64,000 nucleotides of DNA from Planctomycetota bacterium (GCA_022711755.1 JAKLEA010000002.1:124001-188000); one strand, 5' to 3'. Counted from the stretch's first letter, positions 16,423 to 25,970 are shown. The notes: generated by a model from the letters alone, not told the origin. Translations and numbers: made by a program.

Positions 16423-18186
16423 ATGATCGGCGGTCCAATAATATGGCGGGAGTGGTCCGAGGTGGTTCAGAGCAAGCGGCAGTACCTTGCCCGGGCCGTC
16501 TATCTTCTCGTTTTTCTGGGGATCATGCTGGCGGCATGGCCTTCCGGGCCGAACATGACCCGCACGCTGCTTGAGAACAGCGGCCATGCGTTCACGGTCG
16601 GTCTGATTTGGCTTCAGATGATCGTCGCCCTCGTCTGGCTCCCGTCCGTGGTTGCAGTTTCTCTGGCGGCGGAGAAGGAGACGGGGAACATCAATCTGCT
16701 GATCATCACCCGCTTGAGCGCGCTGGAGATATGCGCCGGGAAGTTGCTCTCCCACCTGGGCTACATGTTCATCTTCCAATTGTTGGGCTTCCCGCTTTTC
16801 ATGCTCGTCATGAACATGGGGAGCGTATCGCTTAGGGAGATACTGGCGGCTGAACTGGTGGTGGTTGCGACGGCGCTGCTGGCGGGCGCGGCAGGCACGG
16901 TTATTGGCTCCATCCGCAACAGAGCCGCGAAGACCGTCAGTTCGGCTTATCTCTGGCTGGCGCTTTTCCTGGGGCTTTTGAGCATACCTTCGGCCTTTCC
17001 GAGGTGGGCTTCGGTGTCGCTTCTCAGCCCCATTATTGCGGCTGACGAAGCTTTGAACGCATCCGTCGGGTCGTTCCCGGGGATTCCATTCTGGCAGAGG
17101 ATTCTTCCCTGCTTTGTGCTTGCCTTGGGGCTTACCATAGTAGCCCTGCTCTGGGGAGCCTTCAGGATAAGGCGTTATCCGGAGGAGGCCGACTCGAAAC
17201 TGCCGGAAAAGAGATCGTTCAAACTGCGGTGGTTGACGGAGTTCTGCTTCAGCCTTGCCTCGCGCGGTCGCGCCCGGTCTGATGCGGTTCTGTGGAGGGA
17301 GTTGCGGGTCAGCCTGCCGGAGGGAAACGCCGCGTCGTCCGCCGCTCTTGTGCTTGGCTTGCTTCTTCTGTGTGGTCTTGCTTTTGTAATGGTTTTCTGG
17401 CCAATGGAGCGCGATGCCGTCTTCATCAGCTTCAAATCCGCCGGCGCCATGCGCATGCATGAGCTTGCCAAGACGTGCGTCGGTTTCAGCGTGCTTTCGC
17501 TGGCGGTCATCTTTGGCATCTCTGGAATGAGCGCGGCCACGCACATGGTCCAGGACCGAACCAGCGGCAGCCTCCTTCTGCTGGCGTCCACTCCGCTGGA
17601 CGCGAACGACATCCTGCTTGGCAAGGCGCGCGGGCTGGTCCGTTATTTCGTCCTCATGTCCTCGACCATAATGTTTTTCGGCATTGCGACGGCCATATGG
17701 GGTTATATTGTTGAATGTAGCGCCAATAAGCGCGGATTCAGCCATGACGCTGAAGCTTTTGGGGGATATTGCATGGCCATATCTTACATCCTGTCCTTCT
17801 ACTTCCTTCTTCAATTTCTGGTATATCAGGGCGTGGCGCAGTCAATGGACGCCCGAAACCTGCGTCATGCAATATCCAAGACGATGTTTGTCCTGCCCGT
17901 CGGCGTCGCAATACTGGTCAGCATAGTCACAGTTCCGGCGATACTCACAGCGCTTTTCCTTGACGCGGTCTTCGGGGTAAGCGCTTCGGCTTCAATTATG
18001 CTGGCAATCGCGTTCTGGACGCCCTTGCTTTCGGCCTTTATGGCGGCCGGCTCGCGGTCATACCTGAGAAGGCGGGCGGTTGATCTTCTGAATACGTTCC
18101 TGGAGACTCACGAGGTTCCCGAGGGCGATTCGGAAGGGCCTGCCCCCGCGCAACCGGTTGCCCCCTTTTCATCCGAAAAAGCATAG
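16423..18186 (+). CDS. Double-length ABC-2 type permease
   Basis: The 587-residue membrane protein carries two related halves. Half one starts with IIWREWSEV and contains EKETGNINLLIITRLSALEI (about residues 84-103); half two starts near residue 287 with VLWRELRVS and contains QDRTSGSLLLLASTPLDAND (about 376-396). Each half has about six hydrophobic segments, so the chain is a natural pseudo-dimer of an ABC-2 export permease. The matching ATPase subunit is not next to it. The C-terminus is proline- and alanine-rich. The start is uncertain: the ATG at 16423 begins the domain cleanly but has only a weak GGGG upstream; an ATG-led extension from 16345 is possible. The next gene overlaps its end by 29 bases. 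Confidence 0.82.
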   Translation: MIGGPIIWREWSEVVQSKRQYLARAVYLLVFLGIMLAAWPSGPNMTRTLLENSGHAFTVGLIWLQMIVALVWLPSVVAVSLAAEKETGNINLLIITRLSALEICAGKLLSHLGYMFIFQLLGFPLFMLVMNMGSVSLREILAAELVVVATALLAGAAGTVIGSIRNRAAKTVSSAYLWLALFLGLLSIPSAFPRWASVSLLSPIIAADEALNASVGSFPGIPFWQRILPCFVLALGLTIVALLWGAFRIRRYPEEADSKLPEKRSFKLRWLTEFCFSLASRGRARSDAVLWRELRVSLPEGNAASSAALVLGLLLLCGLAFVMVFWPMERDAVFISFKSAGAMRMHELAKTCVGFSVLSLAVIFGISGMSAATHMVQDRTSGSLLLLASTPLDANDILLGKARGLVRYFVLMSSTIMFFGIATAIWGYIVECSANKRGFSHDAEAFGGYCMAISYILSFYFLLQFLVYQGVAQSMDARNLRHAISKTMFVLPVGVAILVSIVTVPAILTALFLDAVFGVSASASIMLAIAFWTPLLSAFMAAGSRSYLRRRAVDLLNTFLETHEVPEGDSEGPAPAQPVAPFSSEKA

Positions 18187-19495
18187 AAACAGACGCTCCG
18201 AATTGACAGTCGCATTCCTGTTCATATCTCTTGCGGTTTTCCTGCTGCTGGAAGTTCCCGTGGCGGCTTCGCTGGGGCTTTCCGCCGGGCTGACGCTTGC
18301 TTTTTTCAATCGTTCCGCGTTGCTCGGGATTCCGAGCATTATCTTTGCCAATCTGACGACGCCTGCGCTTCTGGCCATTCCATATTTCATCGCGGCCGGC
18401 ATCGTGCTGGGTCGAAGCGGGATATCGGGGCATCTGATCGGCTTCGCGCAAATGCTCGTCGGACGGATGCGCGGGGGCTTGGCAGTTGTCACCGTAATCG
18501 TCTCGATCTTCCTTGCCGGGATATCGGGCAGCGGGCCTGCCGACGTCGCCGCGCTGGGTCTGGTACTCATTCCGGCCATGACCGCCGCTGGCTATAGCAA
18601 GGATTTCTCCGCAGCGCTCATGGCGGCCTGCGGCGGCATAGGCATCATCATCCCGCCCTCAATTGCGCTCATCATCTACGCCCTTGTGGCGGACGCATCC
18701 CCGGAGAAGTTGTTCCTAGCCGGGGTGTTGCCCGGTGTGATTGTCGGCGCGGGTCTGATGGTTTATGTCATAATCAGTTGCCGCAAGACACAACAACCAA
18801 GCGATGCGCCTCGGCCCAGTCTGAGAGAGTTTATCTCTGCATTGCGCAAGGCCGTGTGGGGGCTTGCCGCGCCGGCGCTGATTCTGGGCGGCATCTACTC
18901 CGGACTCTGCACGGCGACAGAGGCCGCAGTCGTCGCGCTTGCGTATGCCGTGGCCGTGGAACGCCTGATTTATCGCGCCATGACGTGGCGGCAGCTTTTC
19001 GGATGCTTCCGGGACGCGGCGACGACTACCGGCCAGATACTCCTGATCGTGGCGGCAGCGGGCGTGTTCTCCTTCGTGATGGGGCTTCTTGATGCGCCGC
19101 AGTCATCCACGCTATGGCTTGTGGGAATCGGCGGCGGAAGGATCATCTTCCTGATCCTGGTGAATGTTTTGCTGCTGCTTGCCGGATGTTTCCTTGATGC
19201 GATAAGCATCTTCTACGTCATCGTGCCCCTGCTTCTGCCGGCGGCGGGACATTACGGCGTTGATCCTGTTCATTTCGGCGTGATAATCACTGTGAACATG
19301 GCCATCGGGCAGGTTACTCCGCCGGTCGGCGTGAACCTTTTCACGGCGGCCGGAATATCCGGCGTTCCGGTCTGGGACATTGCGAAGCGCGCATTGCCAC
19401 TTGTCATAGTGGAACTGGCGGCGCTGGGCATAGTCACTTTTATCCCGTGGCTGTCGCTCTGGCTTCCTTCTTTATTGACTGGCGCAGCGAAGTAG
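18158..19495 (+). CDS. TRAP transporter large permease subunit (DctM-like)
   Basis: The 445-residue protein is the ion-coupled large membrane subunit of a TRAP uptake system. It shows 11-12 hydrophobic segments and the family blocks FLAGISGSGPADVAALG, GGIGIIIPPSIALIIYA and GQVTPPVGVNLF. TRAP systems also need a small membrane subunit (DctQ) and a periplasmic binding protein (DctP); neither is beside it. The frame opens at a TTG at 18158 inside the previous gene, and a second TTG at 18203 is equally plausible, since neither has a clear ribosome binding site. It is followed after 92 bases by a ROK sugar kinase, which suggests a sugar or sugar-acid substrate, but this is inference. Confidence 0.88.
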   Translation: MPPFHPKKHRNRRSELTVAFLFISLAVFLLLEVPVAASLGLSAGLTLAFFNRSALLGIPSIIFANLTTPALLAIPYFIAAGIVLGRSGISGHLIGFAQMLVGRMRGGLAVVTVIVSIFLAGISGSGPADVAALGLVLIPAMTAAGYSKDFSAALMAACGGIGIIIPPSIALIIYALVADASPEKLFLAGVLPGVIVGAGLMVYVIISCRKTQQPSDAPRPSLREFISALRKAVWGLAAPALILGGIYSGLCTATEAAVVALAYAVAVERLIYRAMTWRQLFGCFRDAATTTGQILLIVAAAGVFSFVMGLLDAPQSSTLWLVGIGGGRIIFLILVNVLLLLAGCFLDAISIFYVIVPLLLPAAGHYGVDPVHFGVIITVNMAIGQVTPPVGVNLFTAAGISGVPVWDIAKRALPLVIVELAALGIVTFIPWLSLWLPSLLTGAAK

Positions 19496-19587
19496 CCTAT
19501 ACATTGCGGCGGAAAAATCGCGTTACCTCTTGATTGAAGAAGGGGAATTCCTTTGATTTTGCCGATTCTGCGCGAAAGGCTGCGCGT

Positions 19588-20559
19588 ATGGGCGATAAGA
19601 AGAAAACATGCCTCGTAATGGACATTGGCGGGACGAACTTCTCTCTCGGCCTCGCCGAACAGGGCGGAAGGTTGCTGGAATGCGTCCGGGAGGCAACCGA
19701 CCGCGAAGGCGGGGCGGATTGGATGATCGCCCGGCTGACTGAGACTGCAAAGAGTCTCATGGCCGCGTCGTCCGTCAAGCCGGTTTCCTGCGGGATAAGT
19801 TTCGGCGGGCCAGCGGATTTCGAGAGGCAGATTTGCCGAAGCTCAACTCACGTTGGGGGGTGGGCGGACCTCCCGCTGCCGAGGCTGATTTCCGAATCGC
19901 TCGGTATTCCCGCCGTCATGGACAATGACGCGAACGTCGCCGCCCTCGGCGAGCATCGCTACGGCGCGGGCGTCGGGCTTTCCAGCATTATCTTCTACAC
20001 GGTCAGCACCGGAATCGGCGGCGGCATAATCCTGGACGGCAAGCCCTATCGCGGCAGATACAGCGCGGCGGGCGAATTCGGGCACAGCCCCGTCTGGCCC
20101 GGCGGCCCGGAATGCCCGTGCGGCAACCGGGGTTGCCTGGAAGCCGTCTGTTCCGGCGACGGAATCGCCCGGCGCGCCCGCAAGGCCGTCCGGGGGAAAC
20201 CGGAGGCGGGAAAAATGCTCCTGGCGTCCGCCGGCGGCGACACAGAGAAGATCACCGCCAAGCTCGTTTTCCAGACCGCCCGCGCCGGTGATTCGCTGAG
20301 CCATGAAATCATCGAGGAAACCGGGCGATACTTCGCGATGAGCATCGCCACCGCCTTCAACGTTCTCGATCTTGATCTGGCCATTTTAGGCGGTGGCGTG
20401 AGTCTGGCGGGGGAGCAACTTCTCGCTCCCATCCGTGAAAACATGAAAAACCACCTTTTCGGAAACGCAAGAAAGACGGCGCGCGTGACGACGGCGAAGC
20501 TGGGACTGGACAGTTGTCTGCTCGGCGCGCTCGCCCTGGCGGAGGAGACATTCGCATGA
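19588..20559 (+). CDS. ROK family sugar kinase
   Basis: The 323-residue cytoplasmic kinase begins MGDKKKTCLVMDIGGTN, with the phosphate-binding DIGGTN motif at residues 12-17. The catalytic region is VMDNDANVAALGEH, and the ROK zinc motif CPCGNRGCLEAVCSG follows GEFGHSP. A C-terminal ILGGGVSLAG completes the fold. Members phosphorylate glucose, N-acetylglucosamine, N-acetylmannosamine or similar sugars; the exact sugar cannot be read from sequence. I used the ATG at 19588 with AAAGG upstream; the frame also opens at a TTG at 19534. Its last four bases overlap the start of the SIS-domain gene (ATGA), so the two are translationally coupled. Confidence 0.9.
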   Translation: MGDKKKTCLVMDIGGTNFSLGLAEQGGRLLECVREATDREGGADWMIARLTETAKSLMAASSVKPVSCGISFGGPADFERQICRSSTHVGGWADLPLPRLISESLGIPAVMDNDANVAALGEHRYGAGVGLSSIIFYTVSTGIGGGIILDGKPYRGRYSAAGEFGHSPVWPGGPECPCGNRGCLEAVCSGDGIARRARKAVRGKPEAGKMLLASAGGDTEKITAKLVFQTARAGDSLSHEIIEETGRYFAMSIATAFNVLDLDLAILGGGVSLAGEQLLAPIRENMKNHLFGNARKTARVTTAKLGLDSCLLGALALAEETFA

Positions 20560-21140
20560 CGGACGACGGAGCATTCCTGAACGGCTATCTGGCGGATCTG
20601 CGCGGCCTGCTTGACAAGATCAAGGTTGATGACGTTGCGCGCCTGGTTGACCTCTGCCGCGAGGCGAAGCGCAACGGCAGGCGCGTCTTCGTCTTCGGCA
20701 ACGGCGGCGCAGCGGCCACGGCGTCCCACTTCGCCTGCGACCTGGGCAAGGGCGCGTCGCTGGGCAGATCAAAACGCTTCAAGGTCCAGTGCTTCAACGA
20801 CTGCATGCCCTGGTTCTCCGCCATCGGCAACGATCTTTCCTACGAGGACGTCTTCGTCGAGCAACTTGAGAACTTCGCCCAGCCCGGCGACGTCGCCATC
20901 GGCGTAAGCGCCAGCGGCAACTCCCCGAACGTGATAAAGGCCGTAAAGCGCGCCGCCGCGATCGGGTGCGAAACGGTCGGAATCTGCGGCTTCAAGGGCG
21001 GGCGGTTGAAAGACGCCTGCAAGCTGTGTATCCTCCTGCCTGCGGAGGGTATGGGACAGATTGAGGACGCGCAACTGGTCGTCCTTCACATGGTCGCCTA
21101 TGCCCTCATGAGAGATGAAACCCCGGCTAAGGTTCAATAA
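20556..21140 (+). CDS. SIS-domain sugar-phosphate isomerase, GmhA-like
   Basis: The 194-residue protein is a single SIS domain of the phosphoheptose isomerase type. FVFGNGGAAATASHFACDLGKG (about 47-68) is the phosphate-binding loop with the catalytic-site histidine, and VSASGNSPNVIKAV is the second sugar-phosphate motif. Length matches GmhA (about 190-200). GmhA converts sedoheptulose 7-phosphate to a heptose 7-phosphate for lipopolysaccharide. The neighbouring kinase and glycosyltransferase suggest a sugar activation and transfer role, but no heptose-specific partner genes are seen. The ATG overlaps the kinase stop codon, and its own 3' end overlaps the GT2 gene by 26 bases. Confidence 0.88.
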   Translation: MTDDGAFLNGYLADLRGLLDKIKVDDVARLVDLCREAKRNGRRVFVFGNGGAAATASHFACDLGKGASLGRSKRFKVQCFNDCMPWFSAIGNDLSYEDVFVEQLENFAQPGDVAIGVSASGNSPNVIKAVKRAAAIGCETVGICGFKGGRLKDACKLCILLPAEGMGQIEDAQLVVLHMVAYALMRDETPAKVQ

Positions 21141-22101
21141 CATCGGGCGCATCGCGTTCTGGACGGCGCTTCTGGCGCCGCCCGGGATAGCGCTTTACAG
21201 CCTCGGCAGCGGGATCGTCATCCTCGGATGGCTTGCGCCGGAATTGTGGGGCCCGTGGGCGGAGACGGTCGCCGGGATTTCAGCATTATCGCTTGATATT
21301 GCGCGCGTCCTGCTGGGCGTCGCTTTCTTCGGTTTTGTGATTGACCTCGTCGTTCTTCGCAACATCTTCATAACGCGCCCGCCGTTGGCCGTGCGTCCGG
21401 CTGAAGGGCGCGGAATCGTCGCCGTCGGGATGACCGCCTATAACGACGAGGACGCCATCGGCGACGCCGTAAAGGATTTCCTGAGCTTTCCGGCGGTCAA
21501 GGATGTCATTGTCATTGACAACAACTGCACCGACCGAACCGCTAAGGCGGCCCGCGAGGCCGGGGCGATAGTCGTTGAGGAAACGCGCCAGGGATACGGC
21601 TTCGCCTGCATGAGGGCGATGGAGGAGGCGGCGGCCCGCGCGGACATAATCGTCCTGGTCGAGGGCGACGGGACCTTCAGCGCCCGGGACCTCGCCAAAA
21701 TGCTGGCGTATCTGGAAAACGTGGACATGGTGCTCGGCACGCGCACAACGCGTGAGCTTTCCGCGCCGGATTCGCAACTGGACTGGATGATGAATCCCGG
21801 CAACCAGGTCGTGGCGAAGCTTATCCAGTTGCGCTGCTGGGGCACGCGCCTGACGGACGTGGGCTGCACTTACAGGGCCATACGGCGGGAGGCTTACGAG
21901 AAACTGAAGCCGAGGCTCAGCGTCGGCGGGATGCACTTCTCCCCGCACATGATCATTGAGGCGTTGCTCCTGCCGATCCGGACAATTGAAGTTCCCGTCA
22001 CCTTCCGCAAGCGCGTCGGCCAGTCCAAGGGCGTCGGCAACCGGCGACTGCGCGGAATGTGGGTGGCCCTTCAGATGCTCTGGCTTATAATGAAGAGCTG
22101 A
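21115..22101 (+). CDS. Membrane-anchored family 2 glycosyltransferase, DPM1-like
   Basis: The 328-residue protein has two N-terminal hydrophobic segments (about 14-36 and 50-78) and then a cytoplasmic GT-A domain. VAVGMTAYNDEDAIGDAV starts the nucleotide-sugar fold, DNNCTDRTAKAAREAG is the first diphosphate-binding part, and VEGDGTFSARDL carries the metal-binding acidic motif, as in dolichyl or polyprenyl phosphate mannosyltransferases. The block DVGCTYRAIRREAYEKL is also typical. It probably transfers a sugar to a lipid carrier or surface polymer. The start ATG lies inside the SIS gene. The potassium transporter gene begins 10 bases after its stop, so this run of genes is likely a single transcript. 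Confidence 0.88.
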   Translation: MKPRLRFNNIGRIAFWTALLAPPGIALYSLGSGIVILGWLAPELWGPWAETVAGISALSLDIARVLLGVAFFGFVIDLVVLRNIFITRPPLAVRPAEGRGIVAVGMTAYNDEDAIGDAVKDFLSFPAVKDVIVIDNNCTDRTAKAAREAGAIVVEETRQGYGFACMRAMEEAAARADIIVLVEGDGTFSARDLAKMLAYLENVDMVLGTRTTRELSAPDSQLDWMMNPGNQVVAKLIQLRCWGTRLTDVGCTYRAIRREAYEKLKPRLSVGGMHFSPHMIIEALLLPIRTIEVPVTFRKRVGQSKGVGNRRLRGMWVALQMLWLIMKS

Positions 22102-22110
22102 GGAAAGAGC

Positions 22111-23463
22111 ATGAGAAGGATGCGACTGCTGCCCGCTGATTCGGCCAGGATGGTTCTGGTTTCCTTCCTCGCCGTCATTCTGCTGGGGACGCTTCTGCTC
22201 TGGTCGGACGTCAGCGCGCGGAACGTGCCGACGACCTTCATTGACGCGCTCTTCACCGCGACGTCGGCGACTTGCGTCACCGGTCTGACCGTCGTTGACA
22301 CCGGAACCCACTTCAACTTCTTCGGCCAGGCTATCATACTTCTGCTAATCCAGGTCGGCGGTCTGGGGGTCATGACTTTTGCGACGTTCTTCTGGATAAA
22401 GTTCCGCCGCCGTGTTTCTCTGACAAGCTCTGACGCCGTCCTGGATTCGCTTTCGGCCCACTACGATCCCGACATGAGCGACGTGTTAGGGCGAGTTCTC
22501 CGTCTGGTTCCCTTCATTGAGGCCCTCGGGGCGATCATCCTAACGATCAGATTCCTGTTTGCCGGAATGAGATGGCACAGGGCAATCTGGTGCGGCGTGT
22601 TTCACTCGATATCCGCCTTCTGCAACGCGGGCTTCTCGCTTTTCAGCAACAGTCTTGAGGATTATGTTGCGGATCCAATCGTCAATATCACAGTAATCAG
22701 CCTGCTGATCACCGGCGGTCTTGGATTTCCGGTTCTGGTAGACCTTCAGAAGTGGTCCGAGGCGCGCAAGGTCGGACGCCGTTATTTATTCCAGTTTCAT
22801 ACCAGGCTGGTTGCTTATTCAACGATCGGCCTGCTGGCGTTCGGGGCGGTGGCCGTCTATTTTCTTGAAATGCATAATACGCTGGCATCTCTTTCCCCGT
22901 CCGGGAAGATTATGGCCAGCATTTTCGCCTCCGCAACGCCCCGCACGGCCGGTTATAACACGCTGCCCATGGGGAAACTGGAGCCGGCTACTTTATTCCT
23001 TACTGTTATTCTCATGTTCATCGGCGGTTCGCCGTGCTCCACCGCCGGCGGCGTCAAGACGACTACGATGAGCGTGCTGCTCTTGCATGCTTTGAGTCGT
23101 TATCGGGATCGTGAACAGGTTACGCTGGGCAACCGCGGCATCTCATCGGAGGCCATTGACCGTTCCCAGGTTATTGTCTTGCTTTCAGTTACGACGTTGA
23201 CTATCTTTTCCCTTGCCGTCCTGAGCGCGCAGAAGGGCGTGGGAACGCCCATGGGCATGGTTTTGTTCGAGGTGTGTTCCGCCTTCGGCACGGTAGGGCT
23301 TTCGACCGGCATAACGAGCCTTCTGACGCCCGGCGCGCGGGTGGTTATCTCGCTCCTGATGTTCGTCGGAAGGCTGGGCGCGCTGGCGTTTGTGGCCGGC
23401 CTGACGCTCCCGAGCCAGCGCATAAAAATCCGTTACCCGGAAGAACCGGTCATAGTGGGTTAG
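22111..23463 (+). CDS. ktrB: Potassium uptake channel subunit KtrB/TrkH
   Basis: The 450-residue membrane protein is the K+-translocating subunit of a Ktr/Trk system. The four pore-loop filters are visible: TSATCVTGLTV near residue 51, SAFCNAGFSLF near 171, TPRTAGYNT near 285 and SAFGTVGLSTG near 390, separated by hydrophobic helices in the usual M1-P-M2 pattern. Length of about 450 fits KtrB better than the longer TrkH. AGGAAAG lies 6 bases before the ATG. KtrA follows four bases after its stop, confirming the pair. Confidence 0.95.
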   Translation: MRRMRLLPADSARMVLVSFLAVILLGTLLLWSDVSARNVPTTFIDALFTATSATCVTGLTVVDTGTHFNFFGQAIILLLIQVGGLGVMTFATFFWIKFRRRVSLTSSDAVLDSLSAHYDPDMSDVLGRVLRLVPFIEALGAIILTIRFLFAGMRWHRAIWCGVFHSISAFCNAGFSLFSNSLEDYVADPIVNITVISLLITGGLGFPVLVDLQKWSEARKVGRRYLFQFHTRLVAYSTIGLLAFGAVAVYFLEMHNTLASLSPSGKIMASIFASATPRTAGYNTLPMGKLEPATLFLTVILMFIGGSPCSTAGGVKTTTMSVLLLHALSRYRDREQVTLGNRGISSEAIDRSQVIVLLSVTTLTIFSLAVLSAQKGVGTPMGMVLFEVCSAFGTVGLSTGITSLLTPGARVVISLLMFVGRLGALAFVAGLTLPSQRIKIRYPEEPVIVG

Positions 23464-23467
23464 CAGG

Positions 23468-24124
23468 ATGCTCAGATACGCGGTCATAGGACTGGGAAAC
23501 TTCGGCTCCTACCTCGCCACGCGTCTCCACGAAAACGATTGCGAGGTTCTGGCCATTGACAGTTCCCCGGATAAGGCCGAGGCTGTCAAGTCCTTCGTTG
23601 ACAAGACGGTCATCCTGGACGCCACCGACCGGCGCGCCCTTTCGGCCATGAGCCTTGAGACCTATGACGGCGTAATTCTCTCCCTGGGCGACAGGATCGA
23701 GGCCAGCGTCCTTTGCGCGCTGCACCTGCGCGAGCTTGGCGTGCGCAACATCATGGCCAAGGCCATTAATGACGACCACGGGCGCATCCTTTCCCGGCTG
23801 GGCGTCAGCGAGATCATTTATCCCGAGAAGGACATGGCCATCCGCCTGGCCAACCAGTTGAGCTGGAAGAACGTCATCGAGTACATCCCGCTGGCCCCGG
23901 GTTATACGATCATGGAAATCGCCCTGCCCAAAGACCTCATCGGTAAGACGCTGCGCGAGTCGCAACTGCGCGCGCGATTCAACGTGGAGGTTATCGCCGT
24001 GAAGGAACTGGTTCCGCCGCGGGTGAACCTCGTCCCGGCTCCGGATACGGTATTGAAGGATTCCGACGTGCTGGTCGTGCTGGGGAAGGACAAGGACCTG
24101 GAGAAGATACGGCGGGAGGGATAG
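23468..24124 (+). CDS. ktrA: Potassium uptake regulatory subunit KtrA/TrkA
   Basis: The 218-residue cytoplasmic protein has an N-terminal RCK domain with the nucleotide-binding GLGNFGS motif at residues 8-14, acidic DSS at the second strand, and a C-terminal RCK_C domain (IMEIALPKDLIGKTLRESQL, about 138-157). Such subunits form an octameric ring under KtrB and gate it in response to ATP/ADP or NAD. It is four bases downstream of ktrB and closes the plus-strand run. The next gene is convergent; no clear terminator is seen in the 97-base gap. Confidence 0.95.
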   Translation: MLRYAVIGLGNFGSYLATRLHENDCEVLAIDSSPDKAEAVKSFVDKTVILDATDRRALSAMSLETYDGVILSLGDRIEASVLCALHLRELGVRNIMAKAINDDHGRILSRLGVSEIIYPEKDMAIRLANQLSWKNVIEYIPLAPGYTIMEIALPKDLIGKTLRESQLRARFNVEVIAVKELVPPRVNLVPAPDTVLKDSDVLVVLGKDKDLEKIRREG

Positions 24125-24221
24125 GCGGGCCAGGGCGCGCGCCCGCGGGGCAAGGGTTCTCAGCGCCGGGACGCGCGCAATACGGGAAAATAACTTTTCT
24201 CATATAACATCCCGCTCATTA

Positions 24222-25874
24222 TCAAGGATTCAGAGGCGCTGATGCGGGATTCTGGATTCTGAAGCAGATGGATTCCGCGATATCCCGGCCCGCTATCATC
24301 CAGGCCTTGTTTTCTTCCGGCAGATCGAACTGGCGGATGATTATCCCCTGTCTCAGGCGCGCTCCAATCCGCTTGAATTGGTCGCCATGGTATCGCTCAA
24401 GGTAGTCAAGATAAGCCTGGTCAAGAACAATAAGAAAAGCATCGGTCCGAATCCTGGCTTCGATAGTATCTGAATCCAAATACTCCATGACCATGGGAGA
24501 GTCTTTCGGTGGCATCAAGTCCGGCGTAACTTCGTTGGTTATTGAGTTCCATCCCAGTGCGGGAGGGGCGTACATGGACGCAACCACCCATATGCACTTG
24601 CCATTACGCCCTGTCGCGATGTTTGCAAGCTCCTCGATCTGGACCGCAACACAAGCGCCTTTCTTGTAAGCATTCATTTTGGACGTCATAAGCGATATGC
24701 CGGCAGCGACGCTTGCCAATGCCAGCGACACCATGGCCGCGTGATATAATTTAAACTTGCCGGCCTGGCCGGACGCGAGTGCCGCCAATCCCTCGATCGC
24801 GGCATCCAAGGGTTTCTTCAAGAATCGCGGCGGAAGCATGGCAGCGACGATGCCCAGGATAAAAAACCCCTGTCTGTAATACCGTGGCCTGCCCATCATC
24901 GAGAACAGGGGAATGGCCAATTGCGTCAAAGCGCCAATTACCAGCCACCGCGGCGCGATATCCTTTTTAAGAAAAAACACGGATAGAATCGCTCCTGCAA
25001 TAACAGGGATGTTAACAAGACACTGTTGAATGACAAGCGTGATATGGCGATCAAGATGAGACTCCGTCATTCCTCTAGTATGGCCCAGGAAGGACCTTAT
25101 ACACTCTTCCGGCCATATCCAGAAAGGCGCCAGCCCGATCAGCGATATGCCGGAGACGAACGCAAGCGCTCGCGCAACACAGCGATAAGTGTCAATGTGG
25201 AAAAGCGTTTTCTCCCGGTTCCGGTAATAGAATAACGCCGCAAAAGGTACAACCAGAGATGCGAAGAAGTTCAATTTCAGTATTCCGGCAAACGCCAGCA
25301 GGGAACACCCGTTGACAAAATCCCTGGTCGAGCGATTCTTCGCTCCGTCACAACCCATGACTACACCAAGCGCAGCCGCATAATCACATATCCAGTCAGG
25401 ATGCGTATGCAGCGGCGGAGCCTGAAGTTGAGGCATACAGACCAGCATCAATGGCAATCCAATGAAACATGTTGCCGGACCGAAACACCGCCGTGAAAGA
25501 CGCGCGACAACAAGCGTGGCGACGCACATAAACAGCAGCGTGGCGAAACAGGGCAGAATCATGTATTCATTCAGGCGTTCAACCACGTGGCCCCTGTAGT
25601 CGGCGCAGGTCAATCCTTTCACAAGATGCATATCGAGCCACATAATTGATGCGATCACATACTGTATGACATAGTTAGGCTGGTCGTTAAAAGGCGGATA
25701 ACCCGTGCGCGTCACAATCTCCAGCGCTGACAGCAGCGCCCTTCCGTCAGCGTCATAACGCACAAAGGGTGGAATGGCTACAGCGACCTGGAACCACCCC
25801 CAGGACAGCACGATGCCGACTGCGCAGACCATCAGCGCGCTTGATATCTTTTCCCGGCGGGATTCTAGGAGCAT
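24222..25874 (-). CDS. Polytopic membrane protein, GT-C glycosyltransferase-like
   Basis: The 550-residue protein has about ten hydrophobic segments in its first 400 residues and a soluble C-terminal domain of about 150 residues (IATGRNGKCIWVVASMYAPP onward). An acidic first extracytoplasmic loop (RYDADGRALLSALE) after the first helix resembles GT-C enzymes such as PMT/ArnT or mannosyltransferases that use lipid-linked sugars, but no family motif is decisive. The codon usage is more AT-rich than in flanking genes, which suggests a separate origin. AAGAG lies about 10 bases before the ATG. It stands alone between the ktr genes (convergent) and an oxidoreductase gene on the same strand. Confidence 0.7.
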   Translation of the reverse strand: MLLESRREKISSALMVCAVGIVLSWGWFQVAVAIPPFVRYDADGRALLSALEIVTRTGYPPFNDQPNYVIQYVIASIMWLDMHLVKGLTCADYRGHVVERLNEYMILPCFATLLFMCVATLVVARLSRRCFGPATCFIGLPLMLVCMPQLQAPPLHTHPDWICDYAAALGVVMGCDGAKNRSTRDFVNGCSLLAFAGILKLNFFASLVVPFAALFYYRNREKTLFHIDTYRCVARALAFVSGISLIGLAPFWIWPEECIRSFLGHTRGMTESHLDRHITLVIQQCLVNIPVIAGAILSVFFLKKDIAPRWLVIGALTQLAIPLFSMMGRPRYYRQGFFILGIVAAMLPPRFLKKPLDAAIEGLAALASGQAGKFKLYHAAMVSLALASVAAGISLMTSKMNAYKKGACVAVQIEELANIATGRNGKCIWVVASMYAPPALGWNSITNEVTPDLMPPKDSPMVMEYLDSDTIEARIRTDAFLIVLDQAYLDYLERYHGDQFKRIGARLRQGIIIRQFDLPEENKAWMIAGRDIAESICFRIQNPASAPLNP

Positions 25875-25970
25875 GAAACCGGCTCTTTTTCATCCGGATT
25901 TCTTACGGCAAGTTTGAATCCGGCATTTCTCCACTCATTTGAAGCGCGGGTCAGACGGGCCAAATCCCGC

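Noticed and set aside
16384..17814. A 476-codon minus-strand frame
   Set aside because: It mirrors the ABC-2 permease gene and has the highly charged composition of an antisense frame of a membrane protein.
24125..24221. Terminator after ktrA
   Set aside because: The GC-rich palindrome GGGCGCGCGCCC has no loop and no T-run, so it does not support a terminator.
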